This document shows positions 16,521 through 22,733 of a DNA stretch of 64,000 bases, in pieces (position 1 is the first letter of the stretch; each line of letters starts with the position of its first letter). Location of the stretch: positions 2,358,130-2,422,129 of the forward strand of contig NZ_CP097810.1 of NCBI RefSeq assembly GCF_000364165.2, written 5' to 3'. Both the position numbers and the translations under genes were made by a program. The notes beneath the pieces were generated by a model. It saw nothing but the letters and a program-made list of their open reading frames with translations. It had not been told where the DNA came from and did not search any database. This DNA comes from Clostridium sp. MD294 (GTDB lineage: Bacteria; Bacillota; Clostridia; Lachnospirales; Anaerotignaceae).

Positions 16521-16542
16521 GTTGCACCGCTTGGACATTGTT
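16521..16542 (-). repeat. Early-operon repeat motif, copy 2
   Basis: A 22-bp sequence containing GTTGCACCGCTTGGACATTG, identical over all 22 bp to copy 4 at 18308-18329. It lies 55 nt upstream of the 16466 start and 15 nt after the preceding stop. Confidence 0.75.
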
Positions 16543-16556
16543 GCTTATACTTAAAA

Positions 16557-16781
16557 CTACACAATCTTGGCGAACATAACACCGTTTAGTGTTCGCCTAT
16601 CCTCTTTTTTTAGACTGATTTCTATATTGTTACTAATTGTACAATATGGTTTGCCATTTTTTCTTCCAAATTTTATAGTACCTATGGTTTTTTTCTCCTC
16701 TTTATAAGGTGTATCAGTGTCAACTTGTAAAAACTTATTTCCCTTGTAATCCTCAACGATTTTTATGTCTTTTGCTTTCAT
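16557..16781 (-). CDS. Hypothetical phage protein (early operon)
   Basis: The 74-residue protein starts MKAKDIKIVEDYKGNKFLQV, mostly beta strands with a Lys-rich surface (KTIGTIKFGRKNGKPYCTIS). No family is recognised. The ATG at 16781 lies eight bases after AGGAG, whereas the in-frame GTG at 16787 is too close, so the shorter form is chosen. The upstream gap holds copy 3 of the early-operon motif. It may be a small regulator or host-interaction protein, with no direct evidence. Confidence 0.5.
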   Translation of the reverse strand: MKAKDIKIVEDYKGNKFLQVDTDTPYKEEKKTIGTIKFGRKNGKPYCTISNNIEISLKKEDRRTLNGVMFAKIV

Positions 16782-16811
16782 TTCCACATCTCCTAACCTA
16801 CTATATTTCGT

Positions 16812-16830
16812 GTTGCACCGCTTGGGACAC
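16812..16830 (-). repeat. Early-operon repeat motif, copy 3
   Basis: GTTGCACCGCTTGGGACAC, with one extra G compared with the other copies. About 40 bp around it, including the ribosome site CCTAACCTACTATATTT (plus-strand reading), match the surroundings of copy 4 at 18,285-18,325. It lies 31 nt upstream of the 16781 start. Confidence 0.7.
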
Positions 16831-16844
16831 TATTGCTAATTGTG

Positions 16845-17606
16845 TTACTTACTCATACAAAACTCTTTTAATGCGTCTACACCTTTTTGATTGTAGCGAA
16901 AACTTTCTACTTCTTTATTGCTATATCTGGATTTATCAAGTGCAAATATGCCATATTCTTCTGTTTTTAGATTATTTGCATTTGCAATTTTACCTACCAT
17001 ATTCGCAGAAATTCCTAATATTTTACCCACATCTGTAGCTGAATAAGTTTTCTCAATTTTGGGCAGATAATTACCTACATCAACACCAAATGTACCTTCT
17101 AATGTTTTCAATCCAAAAACTTCTATTGCAATGGGCGACAACTTTTTATTATCTATAGACTGCATAAGTGTTTTAAATGTTCTGTTTTTGGCATTTAATA
17201 GCATTGCTTCTGCCCTCATCATTTTTGCTTTTTGTTCTTCATTTGATGTTGCTTTTTTGCTCACTACTTTTTTAAACTTTTCTTCTATCTTTACAAAATA
17301 TTCTCTTGCTTGTTCTCCTCTTTCTGTCTGTGAACTCATAGCTAGCTTTTTGGCAAAAGAAGCTGTTAGTTTGTAGTCTGTTGTAGCCTGTCCACCCCAT
17401 TCCTCATTAATGAGGAATGCCCAAAAATCAACGTTTTCTTCTGCAAAAGAATTTTCTAGTATATTCTTTTTGCACCATCTAGTATAATTATTTTTGCTTA
17501 ATCCTAAAAATTCATATAGTGCTTTTGCTGTCGTCTTACCTTCTCCATCTACTTGCAATAAAATCTCAATAGGTGTTTGCTTACTTCTTTCTAATAATTC
17601 CTTCAT
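16845..17606 (-). CDS. AntA/AntB-family phage antirepressor
   Basis: In this 253-residue protein, residues about 14-100 match the AntA/AntB domain: VDGEGKTTAKALYEFLGLSK, YTRWCKKNILENSFAEENVDF and the TASFAKKLAMSSQTERGEQA box are characteristic. The C-terminal part (YSATDVGKILGISANMVGKIAN) is a helix-turn-helix-like antirepressor domain. Such proteins bind or bypass the CI repressor to trigger induction. It is the first gene after a divergent promoter region (17666-17756), so it may respond separately from the cro-like genes upstream. The ATG at 17606 follows GGAGG. Confidence 0.85.
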   Translation of the reverse strand: MKELLERSKQTPIEILLQVDGEGKTTAKALYEFLGLSKNNYTRWCKKNILENSFAEENVDFWAFLINEEWGGQATTDYKLTASFAKKLAMSSQTERGEQAREYFVKIEEKFKKVVSKKATSNEEQKAKMMRAEAMLLNAKNRTFKTLMQSIDNKKLSPIAIEVFGLKTLEGTFGVDVGNYLPKIEKTYSATDVGKILGISANMVGKIANANNLKTEEYGIFALDKSRYSNKEVESFRYNQKGVDALKEFCMSK

Positions 17607-17665
17607 CTGTTTTCCTCCTTTTTATTTTTAATATGTGATAATCATATTTTTATTTGCTTACCTAA

Positions 17666-17693
17666 ATCTTATGTCAATAAAGATAGTTGTCAA
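17666..17693 (-). promoter_or_regulatory. Predicted promoter of the antirepressor operon
   Basis: On the minus strand, TTGACA (17688-17693) and TAAGAT (17666-17671) are separated by 16 bp. The start would be near 17,659, about 50 nt before the antirepressor ATG. An inverted repeat, GTCAATATAT (17689-17698) and ATATATTGAC (17723-17732), flanks this promoter and the divergent one and may be a shared operator. Confidence 0.55.
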
Positions 17694-17727
17694 TATATTG
17701 TGTGTTTATATTTTTAAAAACTATATA

Positions 17728-17756
17728 TTGACATTTCTTATTCTCTATATTACAAT
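17728..17756 (+). promoter_or_regulatory. Predicted promoter of the small plus-strand gene
   Basis: TTGACA (17728-17733), a 17-bp spacer and TACAAT (17751-17756) form a good sigma-A promoter facing the 17804 gene, with a start near 17,763. It diverges from the antirepressor promoter. Confidence 0.6.
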
Positions 17757-17803
17757 TCTTATATCACAATTAAGAATTGTTTTATAGAAAGGTGGTGATA
17801 TTT

Positions 17804-18022
17804 ATGATTAGAACTCGTTTTCCTTTCGATAGAAGTTATACAGAATACTGTCCTTTTATAGACGATGAACAAACAATTAGCTTACATTATGTTTTTATAC
17901 CTATATTAGGTAGTTCTTTTGATAACTATCGAGCATTTTCTTTTAAATGTTCAGATTATTTTAAATGCAATATTGAAGGAGAATGTCCTATATACTTAAA
18001 TCATCTAACATTAAGAAAATAG
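17804..18022 (+). CDS. Small Cys-containing phage protein, divergent from antirepressor
   Basis: The 72-residue protein starts MIRTRFPFDRSYTEYCPFID and has four Cys residues (YCPFI, KCSDYFKCNIEGECPIYL), which might bind a metal ion. AGGTGGTGA lies seven bases before the ATG at 17804, and a good promoter and a terminator frame it as a monocistronic unit. It is the only plus-strand gene inside the early minus-strand region, so it might be expressed in the lysogen. I do not recognise its family. A role in immunity or host modification is a guess from position. Confidence 0.65.
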   Translation: MIRTRFPFDRSYTEYCPFIDDEQTISLHYVFIPILGSSFDNYRAFSFKCSDYFKCNIEGECPIYLNHLTLRK

Positions 18023-18030
18023 GATTTACT

Positions 18031-18069
18031 AAATAGGTAGGTTATTGCAAAATACCTATCTATTTTTTT
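18031..18069 (+). terminator. Terminator after the small plus-strand gene
   Basis: Arms AAATAGGTAGG (18031-18041) and CCTATCTATTT (18055-18065) pair at ten of eleven positions, the remaining one being a G-T pair. A run of T residues follows. It lies nine bases after the stop codon of the 17804-18022 gene. Confidence 0.75.
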
Positions 18070-18277
18070 AATTAAAGAAAACAGATAATTCCATTCCATA
18101 TTTAGATTGTAGAGTTTTTACTTCTTCTACATAAAAATCAGAAACTCCATTTATTTTGTTTAAAACCGCTGTTACTGAAATATTTAATACTTTTCCTACA
18201 TCTGAATAAGTCAATTCCTTTTCTTTAAGAAATCCCTTAAATTTATTATAAGGTTGATGGATTTTTTCTTTTCTCAC
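18068..18277 (-). CDS. Cro-like helix-turn-helix protein
   Basis: The product is about 69 residues, starting at GTG 18277 (VRKEKIHQPYNKFKGFLKEK). The helix-turn-helix is YSDVGKVLNISVTAVLNKINGVSDF, as in small phage XRE regulators. AGGAGG eight bases upstream of the GTG decides this start over the longer frame from 18325. It follows the 18333-18551 XRE gene, and the gap contains copy 4 of the early-operon motif. It probably works with the first XRE protein in early regulation. Confidence 0.7.
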   Translation of the reverse strand: MRKEKIHQPYNKFKGFLKEKELTYSDVGKVLNISVTAVLNKINGVSDFYVEEVKTLQSKYGMELSVFFN

Positions 18278-18307
18278 CTTTCCACCTCCTAACCTACTAT
18301 ATTTTGT

Positions 18308-18329
18308 GTTGCACCGCTTGGACATTGTT
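18308..18329 (-). repeat. Early-operon repeat motif, copy 4
   Basis: Identical to copy 2 over 22 bp (core GTTGCACCGCTTGGAC). It begins four bases after the stop of the upstream XRE gene and lies 31 nt before the GTG start of the next gene. Confidence 0.75.
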
Positions 18330-18332
18330 ACT

Positions 18333-18551
18333 TTATTTTTCTGCTATAATTTGACATTCTTTTTCTATCAATTCATCTACTGTACAATCCAATGCTTTTG
18401 CAATCAGATAACCTGTTTTTAAAGGTAATGGTTTCAAACCTGTTTCAATGTAGCTTATCATAGTAGCGGAAACTTCCGCTTTTTGAGCTAATTGCTCTTG
18501 GCTCATTCTTTTTGAAATTCGCCTTAATCTGATATTTTCACCTATATTCAT
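18333..18551 (-). CDS. Cro-type XRE regulator
   Basis: The 72-residue protein is a compact XRE domain: GENIRLRRISKRMSQEQLAQ, then AEVSATMISYIETG as the recognition region, then LKTGYLIAKALDCTVDELI. It is the first gene leftwards from the divergent lysogeny switch and is driven by a consensus promoter (18607-18635) with an operator in its spacer. This is the typical place for cro, so it probably favours lytic growth by repressing the CI gene. The ATG at 18551 has AAGGAGG upstream. Confidence 0.88.
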   Translation of the reverse strand: MNIGENIRLRRISKRMSQEQLAQKAEVSATMISYIETGLKPLPLKTGYLIAKALDCTVDELIEKECQIIAEK

Positions 18552-18580
18552 TGTGAAAACCTCCTTTTTGTGATATAATT

Positions 18581-18659
18581 AGGTTAATTTCTTTAACCTT
18601 GATTATATTATACATTCCTAAAGTGCGTTTGTCAATACTTTTTTTTGCACTTTAAGAAT
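18581..18659. promoter_or_regulatory. Lysogeny switch operators between cro-like and CI-like genes
   Basis: Two oppositely oriented copies of one 13-bp half-operator, ATTCCTAAAGTGC (18614-18626) and GCACTTTAAGAAT (18647-18659), match at twelve of thirteen positions. The first lies in the spacer of the leftward promoter; the second overlaps the likely rightward -10 region. A separate palindrome, AGGTTAATTTCTTTAACCT (18581-18599), covers the leftward start site. This is a classic arrangement for opposing repressors. Confidence 0.7.
18607..18635 (-). promoter_or_regulatory. Leftward early promoter of the prophage
   Basis: On the minus strand TTGACA (18630-18635), a 17-bp spacer and TATAAT (18607-18612) form a perfect consensus sigma-A promoter. 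Transcription would start near 18,600, about 50 nt before the cro-like ATG. An operator sequence fills the spacer, so repression by the CI-like protein is likely. Confidence 0.85.
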
Positions 18660-18686
18660 ATTTTTTAATTTAAAGGAGGATTATTG

Positions 18687-19118
18687 ATGTTTTACGAAAG
18701 ACTTAAATTATTATGTGATAATAAAGGTATTAAGCTGACAAATTTAATTCAAGAATTGGGTATGAGTAGTGGCAATATGAATAAATGGAAAAAAGGGGTT
18801 GTTCCTAAAGGAAGTACACTTTCTAAATTAGCAGACTATTTTAATGTTTCAGTAGATTATTTAATAGGGAAAACTGAAGAACAAACAAACATTCATTATG
18901 TGAATAATATCAATGATATAAACGACAGTAATTTTATACAAGGCAATATTATAAAAGGGGATACTTCTATTTCTGTTCCTTCATCTACTAATAAAAGTAC
19001 ACAACTATCAAAAGAAGAAACAGAAATACTAAATATATATCGTTCTTTAGAGGCTCGTGATAGAACAAAATTTATGAACTTTGTTTTTGAAATGCAAGAT
19101 AAAACTGAAAAGATATAA
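18687..19118 (+). CDS. CI-like prophage repressor
   Basis: The 143-residue protein starts MFYERLKLLCDNKGIKLTNL. Its N-terminal XRE domain has the recognition region MSSGNMNKWKKGVVPKGSTL followed by LSKLADYFNVSVDYLIGKTEE. The C-terminal part has no LexA-type Ser-Lys protease motif, so relief of repression probably depends on an antirepressor such as the AntA protein, not on RecA cleavage. The ATG at 18687 lies seven bases after AGGAGG. It reads rightwards from the operator region and is followed by the unknown gene at 19151, probably in the same lysogenic transcript. Confidence 0.85.
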   Translation: MFYERLKLLCDNKGIKLTNLIQELGMSSGNMNKWKKGVVPKGSTLSKLADYFNVSVDYLIGKTEEQTNIHYVNNINDINDSNFIQGNIIKGDTSISVPSSTNKSTQLSKEETEILNIYRSLEARDRTKFMNFVFEMQDKTEKI

Positions 19119-19150
19119 TAAAAGTTAAATTTTGAAAGGAGTAATATATA

Positions 19151-20227
19151 ATGGTTTTAAATAATATACTTGCTGATTGTGAATTACTTAGTAACCTTTT
19201 TAAAGATTTAAAACAATTCACTACTTCATTGGAAAACTATAAAGCTGAAGTTGTATATAACTATTCTAATATTATATTAAATTTATCAAAAGACGAGTTA
19301 TCTTACAAAAATAATATCTCCATTGAAGACATTTTTGTCCCTAAAGATGATACTTCTTACTTAAATATTATTTTTGACTTAGCAAAAAAAATAACTATAT
19401 GTTCTTTTTCAACAACTGAAACAATAACTAATTTTTCACATTTACGTCTTTATTCAGATACTCTCAATAAACAACTTAAAAATTTTTTGGATTATACAAA
19501 AGAATTTATAACTATGTGCAATAACTTTAGTTCATATGAAAATAATGATTACACAAAATTTACTTATGCTCATAAGGTACATATTAAATTTGAGGAAACA
19601 TATAACTATTATATTACTTTATATTTAAATTTTTCATTTTTTCAGTCTATTGCAGCCGAATTATATAATGAAGTACCTGAACAAATACAAAATAATCCTG
19701 AGTATACAGAATTGAATATACAATCTAATAAAAAAACTTCTGATTTAATAACTATGAGCAAAGATATTGAGCTTGTATCAAATATGATTATTAATATACA
19801 AGCTCTTTTGCCAGAAGATGAACCAAAAGATTATTACATACAAAAGGTAGAAAGTGGTTCAATATTCGTTTCTATTATAGCAGTAACAGCACTGATAAAA
19901 ATAATCATTGCAACAGTTGATTATGGTGCTACTATATACTACAAACTTAAAAATAATCAAATTAACTTAAAAATGAAACAAACTGAAGTAAACAAAGAAG
20001 AATTTAGACTAAGCTTACTAAAAAAATATCAAGAATTAGGATTTAATGTTGAAAATAATGGAGAAAATTTAGAACAAATAGAAAAAATCATTACTACAAC
20101 AATAAAATATCTTGATAGTAATCCTTCTGGAAAACTAAACAACGAAAAATATAATATTGAAACTCAAACAACTATATTAACAGATAATATTTTACAAAAT
20201 ACACCTGTTAACGAAATTGCTGATTAA
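19151..20227 (+). CDS. Unknown membrane protein in the prophage immunity region
   Basis: I do not recognise a function for this 358-residue protein. Residues about 1-230 are predicted helical and soluble. One strong hydrophobic segment (SGSIFVSIIAVTALIKIIIA, about 236-255) follows a KVESGS turn. A charged coiled-coil-like stretch (KNNQINLKMKQTEVNKEEF) and a Thr/Asn-rich tail come after it. AAAGGAG precedes the ATG. The gene lies between the repressor and the integrase on the lysogen-expressed strand. Prophages often carry superinfection-exclusion or defence genes there, so such a role is inferred. Codon use is very AT-rich like its neighbours. Confidence 0.7.
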   Translation: MVLNNILADCELLSNLFKDLKQFTTSLENYKAEVVYNYSNIILNLSKDELSYKNNISIEDIFVPKDDTSYLNIIFDLAKKITICSFSTTETITNFSHLRLYSDTLNKQLKNFLDYTKEFITMCNNFSSYENNDYTKFTYAHKVHIKFEETYNYYITLYLNFSFFQSIAAELYNEVPEQIQNNPEYTELNIQSNKKTSDLITMSKDIELVSNMIINIQALLPEDEPKDYYIQKVESGSIFVSIIAVTALIKIIIATVDYGATIYYKLKNNQINLKMKQTEVNKEEFRLSLLKKYQELGFNVENNGENLEQIEKIITTTIKYLDSNPSGKLNNEKYNIETQTTILTDNILQNTPVNEIAD

Positions 20228-20393
20228 TTTTATCCACATCATCAAGTATATTCTTTTGTAATTTCCTTAGAAAAGATATATATCTATCAATAACTATCAT
20301 AGGTATAATAGGACGAAACAATAGAAAATCTAATTTATCACAAAGAATATATATTAATAATTTTATTTCAAGTTTATATAGTTTATATTTCAT
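20208..20393 (-). CDS. Small hydrophobic protein convergent with the unknown membrane gene
   Basis: A 61-residue frame, MKYKLYKLEIKLLIYILCDK start, rich in Leu, Ile and Lys, with one or two hydrophobic stretches (LLIYIL; FLLFRPIIPMIVI) and a charged C-terminus. AAGGAG lies seven bases before the ATG at 20393, and a TATAAT box lies at 20415-20420 on the minus strand. Its 3' end overlaps the neighbouring plus-strand gene by 20 nt, tail to tail. It could be a small membrane peptide partner, or a toxin of the type I kind. No family is recognised. Confidence 0.45.
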   Translation of the reverse strand: MKYKLYKLEIKLLIYILCDKLDFLLFRPIIPMIVIDRYISFLRKLQKNILDDVDKINQQFR

Positions 20394-20429
20394 ACTATCA
20401 CTCCTTTTTTATTTATTATAACACAAATA

Positions 20430-20575
20430 TTGTATAATACGAAAAAAAAGGAGAAATCAAACGTGTAAAGCACGGAAGCACTTATCAATTATCCATAAAA
20501 TAATAAAGTCCCTAATGTCTACAACACACTAAGGACTTTAAAAAAAGAATTAATATAATAAGTTTAGTCACCATT
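20430..20575 (+). other. Non-coding gap before the integrase with promoter-like and hairpin sequence
   Basis: A TATAAT (20433-20438) on the plus strand is followed by AAAAGGAG and GTGTAA, which is a start codon immediately followed by a stop. An imperfect stem, AAAGTCC (near 20,506) and GGACTTT (near 20,534), lies downstream. No gene is supported. A small RNA or the phage att region could lie here. Confidence 0.3.
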
Positions 20576-20579
20576 ATTA

Positions 20580-20596
20580 TATCAAAGCCGTCCTAC
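20580..20596. repeat. 17-bp site shared with the excisionase-like leader (copy 2)
   Basis: Exact second copy of TATCAAAGCCGTCCTAC (first at 16483-16499), 40 nt upstream of the integrase ATG. It is a candidate binding site for the excisionase-like protein, or part of the recombination region. Confidence 0.6.
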
Positions 20597-20635
20597 AATT
20601 TCAAGTTTTTTTAAACAAGAAAGGATTGATATAAT

Positions 20636-21814
20636 ATGGCAACGATTAGAAAAAGAGGAAACTCTTATCAAATTAGAGTATTTTGCGGTACTGACCTTTA
20701 TGGTAAAAAAGTAGTAAATTCTATGTCATGGAAACCAGATGACAAAATGACAGAACGTCAAATAGAAAAAGAATTAAATAAAATTGCTGTACAGTTTGAA
20801 GAAAAAGTAAAAAATGGTATTGTTACAAAAATAGACAATAAAATAAAACTATATGAATTTTGTGATATTTATTTAGAAATGCAGAAAAAGGCACTTTCTC
20901 CTACTACTTATCATGTTTATAAAAGTATTATTACAAATTATATTGTACCTGCGTTGGGTCATATAAAATTAGCAGAAGTTACACCAATGCACCTACAAAA
21001 ATTTATATATGCTCTTTCAGAAAAAAGTATATCAGCAACTTCTATAAAAACATATTATGCAGTTGTACAATCATTATTTTGTTTTGCTTGTAAAATGGGG
21101 TTTTTAGAATACAATCCATCTGTTTCAACAAAATTAAATTTCCCAAAAGCTGCCCCAACTCATACAGATATATTAGATGAAAATGGTATTAAAAAGCTTT
21201 TAGAGTGCCTAGAAAATGAGCCTATTATGTGGAGGGTACTTATTCACCTAGCATTATGTACTGGCTGTAGAAAGGGGGAAATTGCCGCTTTGCAGTGGTC
21301 TGACGTGATATGGAAAAAAAATCAAATCAATATTTGCAAAAGTTTATATAATATTAAAGGGGAAAAAGGTATCAAATCACCTAAAAATAACACAAGCAAT
21401 CGTATTATTGCAGTACCTAGCTATATGATAGAAATGTTAAAACAATATAGAAATAGACAATTAGAAATAAAATTATCCTCTGAAAAGGAATGGAATAAAC
21501 ATAATATGATTTTTACAGATAAAAAAGGAGATTATATATCGCCATATAGTATTTCAAATTGGTTTAAATATTTTTTACAAAAAAATGCTTTATCACACAT
21601 TAAATTTCACGCCCTTCGTCATACTTCGGCTACAATACTACTTGCAAGTGGTACAAATATCAAAACCGTTTCTAGTCGTTTAGGGCACTCTAATTTAGTC
21701 ACTACAAATAGATATGTCCACGCTCTTATAGATGCCGACATTGCGGCTGCTGAAACATTAGAACAAAAGCTAAATTTTGAAAAAGTGGGACAAGAGTGGG
21801 ACAAACAAGCATAA
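20636..21814 (+). CDS. Phage tyrosine-type integrase
   Basis: The 392-residue protein has an N-terminal AP2-like arm-binding domain (ATIRKRGNSYQIRVFCGTDL), a core-binding domain near residues 70-165 and a catalytic domain with the full tyrosine-recombinase set: R212 in TGCRKGEIAALQW, H325 and R328 in HALRHTSA, H351 in LGHSNL and nucleophile Y360 in NRYVH. It integrates and, with an excisionase, removes the prophage. AGAAAGGA precedes the ATG. It is the last prophage gene on the right, so the attachment site should lie in the 21,815-21,946 gap or just upstream of the gene. The enzyme looks intact. Confidence 0.95.
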   Translation: MATIRKRGNSYQIRVFCGTDLYGKKVVNSMSWKPDDKMTERQIEKELNKIAVQFEEKVKNGIVTKIDNKIKLYEFCDIYLEMQKKALSPTTYHVYKSIITNYIVPALGHIKLAEVTPMHLQKFIYALSEKSISATSIKTYYAVVQSLFCFACKMGFLEYNPSVSTKLNFPKAAPTHTDILDENGIKKLLECLENEPIMWRVLIHLALCTGCRKGEIAALQWSDVIWKKNQINICKSLYNIKGEKGIKSPKNNTSNRIIAVPSYMIEMLKQYRNRQLEIKLSSEKEWNKHNMIFTDKKGDYISPYSISNWFKYFLQKNALSHIKFHALRHTSATILLASGTNIKTVSSRLGHSNLVTTNRYVHALIDADIAAAETLEQKLNFEKVGQEWDKQA

Positions 21815-21831
21815 ATTGAAATAAAATATTT

Positions 21832-21886
21832 AAGTAAGAAGTGCCTAAAAGTATTGAAAATATAATATTTTTTGCCCTTCTTACTT
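21832..21886 (+). terminator. Long dyad after the integrase gene, possible prophage boundary
   Basis: Arms AAGTAAGAAGTGC (21832-21844) and GCCCTTCTTACTT (21874-21886) pair at twelve of thirteen positions across a 29-nt AT-rich loop. It lies 17 nt after the integrase stop. It could be the integrase terminator, and the right attachment core may lie within or beside it. Confidence 0.55.
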
Positions 21887-21946
21887 GATTTATTCTTTAT
21901 CACTGAATTATAACATCAATATAATATAAATAAGGAGGAGCAGCAA

Positions 21947-22597
21947 ATGATACAAACAACAATTGTTGCCTTTGGTGACAGTATTACATTTGGCTATGGT
22001 GTAAGCAAAAAATGTACTTATACAAGGCGTTTAGAGGCTTTTTTACCTCAATGTTATCCTTCTGTCAACTGGAAAATAATAAACAGTGGTATAAATGGTG
22101 ATACTACAAGAGAAGCATTACAACGTATACAAAAAGACGTTTTAGATTATCACCCTAACATTGTTTTTATACTTTTAGGCTCTAATGATAGTGCATTAGT
22201 AGAAGACCAATATCGTACTGCTTATGAATATGAAAAAAATATGTGTTCTATAATAGAGCAAATACAAAATCACAATAATCATACAGGATTACATCATTGT
22301 CGTCCTATTGTTGTTTTAATCACACCCCCTCCAGTTGTAGATACAGATTTTTTTCCATTTACTACAACAGATAGAGTAGAAAAATACTGTGATATTATAA
22401 AAAAAGTAGCAGAACAATATCATTGTACTATGATTGACTTTTTTTCTATATTAAAATACGAAAGTGAGGAAGAATTTACTTCTCTTTTTCAATATGATGG
22501 CATACACTTAAGTGAAAAAGGATATGATTATTTATATGATAGCATTTTTTCTGCTATTACACGTCTTGTAGATAGAAATGGTATATTAAAAGAATAG
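21947..22597 (+). CDS. SGNH/GDSL-family hydrolase
   Basis: The 216-residue esterase-type hydrolase shows block I VAFGDSITFGYG with the Ser nucleophile near residue 11, block II SGINGDTT, block III LLGSNDSAL with the Asn, and block V DGIHLSEKGY with Asp and His. Substrate cannot be told; relatives remove acyl groups from lipids, sugars or cell-wall polymers. No signal peptide is visible, so it is cytoplasmic. AAGGAGGAG lies before the ATG, and a terminator follows. It is the first chromosomal gene next to the prophage end and looks undisturbed by integration. Confidence 0.88.
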   Translation: MIQTTIVAFGDSITFGYGVSKKCTYTRRLEAFLPQCYPSVNWKIINSGINGDTTREALQRIQKDVLDYHPNIVFILLGSNDSALVEDQYRTAYEYEKNMCSIIEQIQNHNNHTGLHHCRPIVVLITPPPVVDTDFFPFTTTDRVEKYCDIIKKVAEQYHCTMIDFFSILKYESEEEFTSLFQYDGIHLSEKGYDYLYDSIFSAITRLVDRNGILKE

Positions 22598-22607
22598 AAT
22601 ACAATAA

Positions 22608-22637
22608 AGTAGAAGTATTATACTTCTGCTTTTTTTG
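22608..22637 (+). terminator. Terminator after the SGNH hydrolase gene
   Basis: GTAGAAGTA-TTA-TACTTCTGC followed by seven T residues: a compact stem with U tract, about ten bases after the stop codon. Confidence 0.85.
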
Positions 22638-22733
22638 TTTATCCTTTTCATTGTGTTTATTATGTTATTGTGCTATACTAATAAAAATATAATATTAATA
22701 TTATATTATTTTATAGTAAAAGGAGGTAATTAT

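Noticed and set aside
21815-21946. Attempt to name the exact attachment core
   Set aside because: The left end of the prophage is outside the window, so the duplicated core cannot be identified; only the region is suggested.
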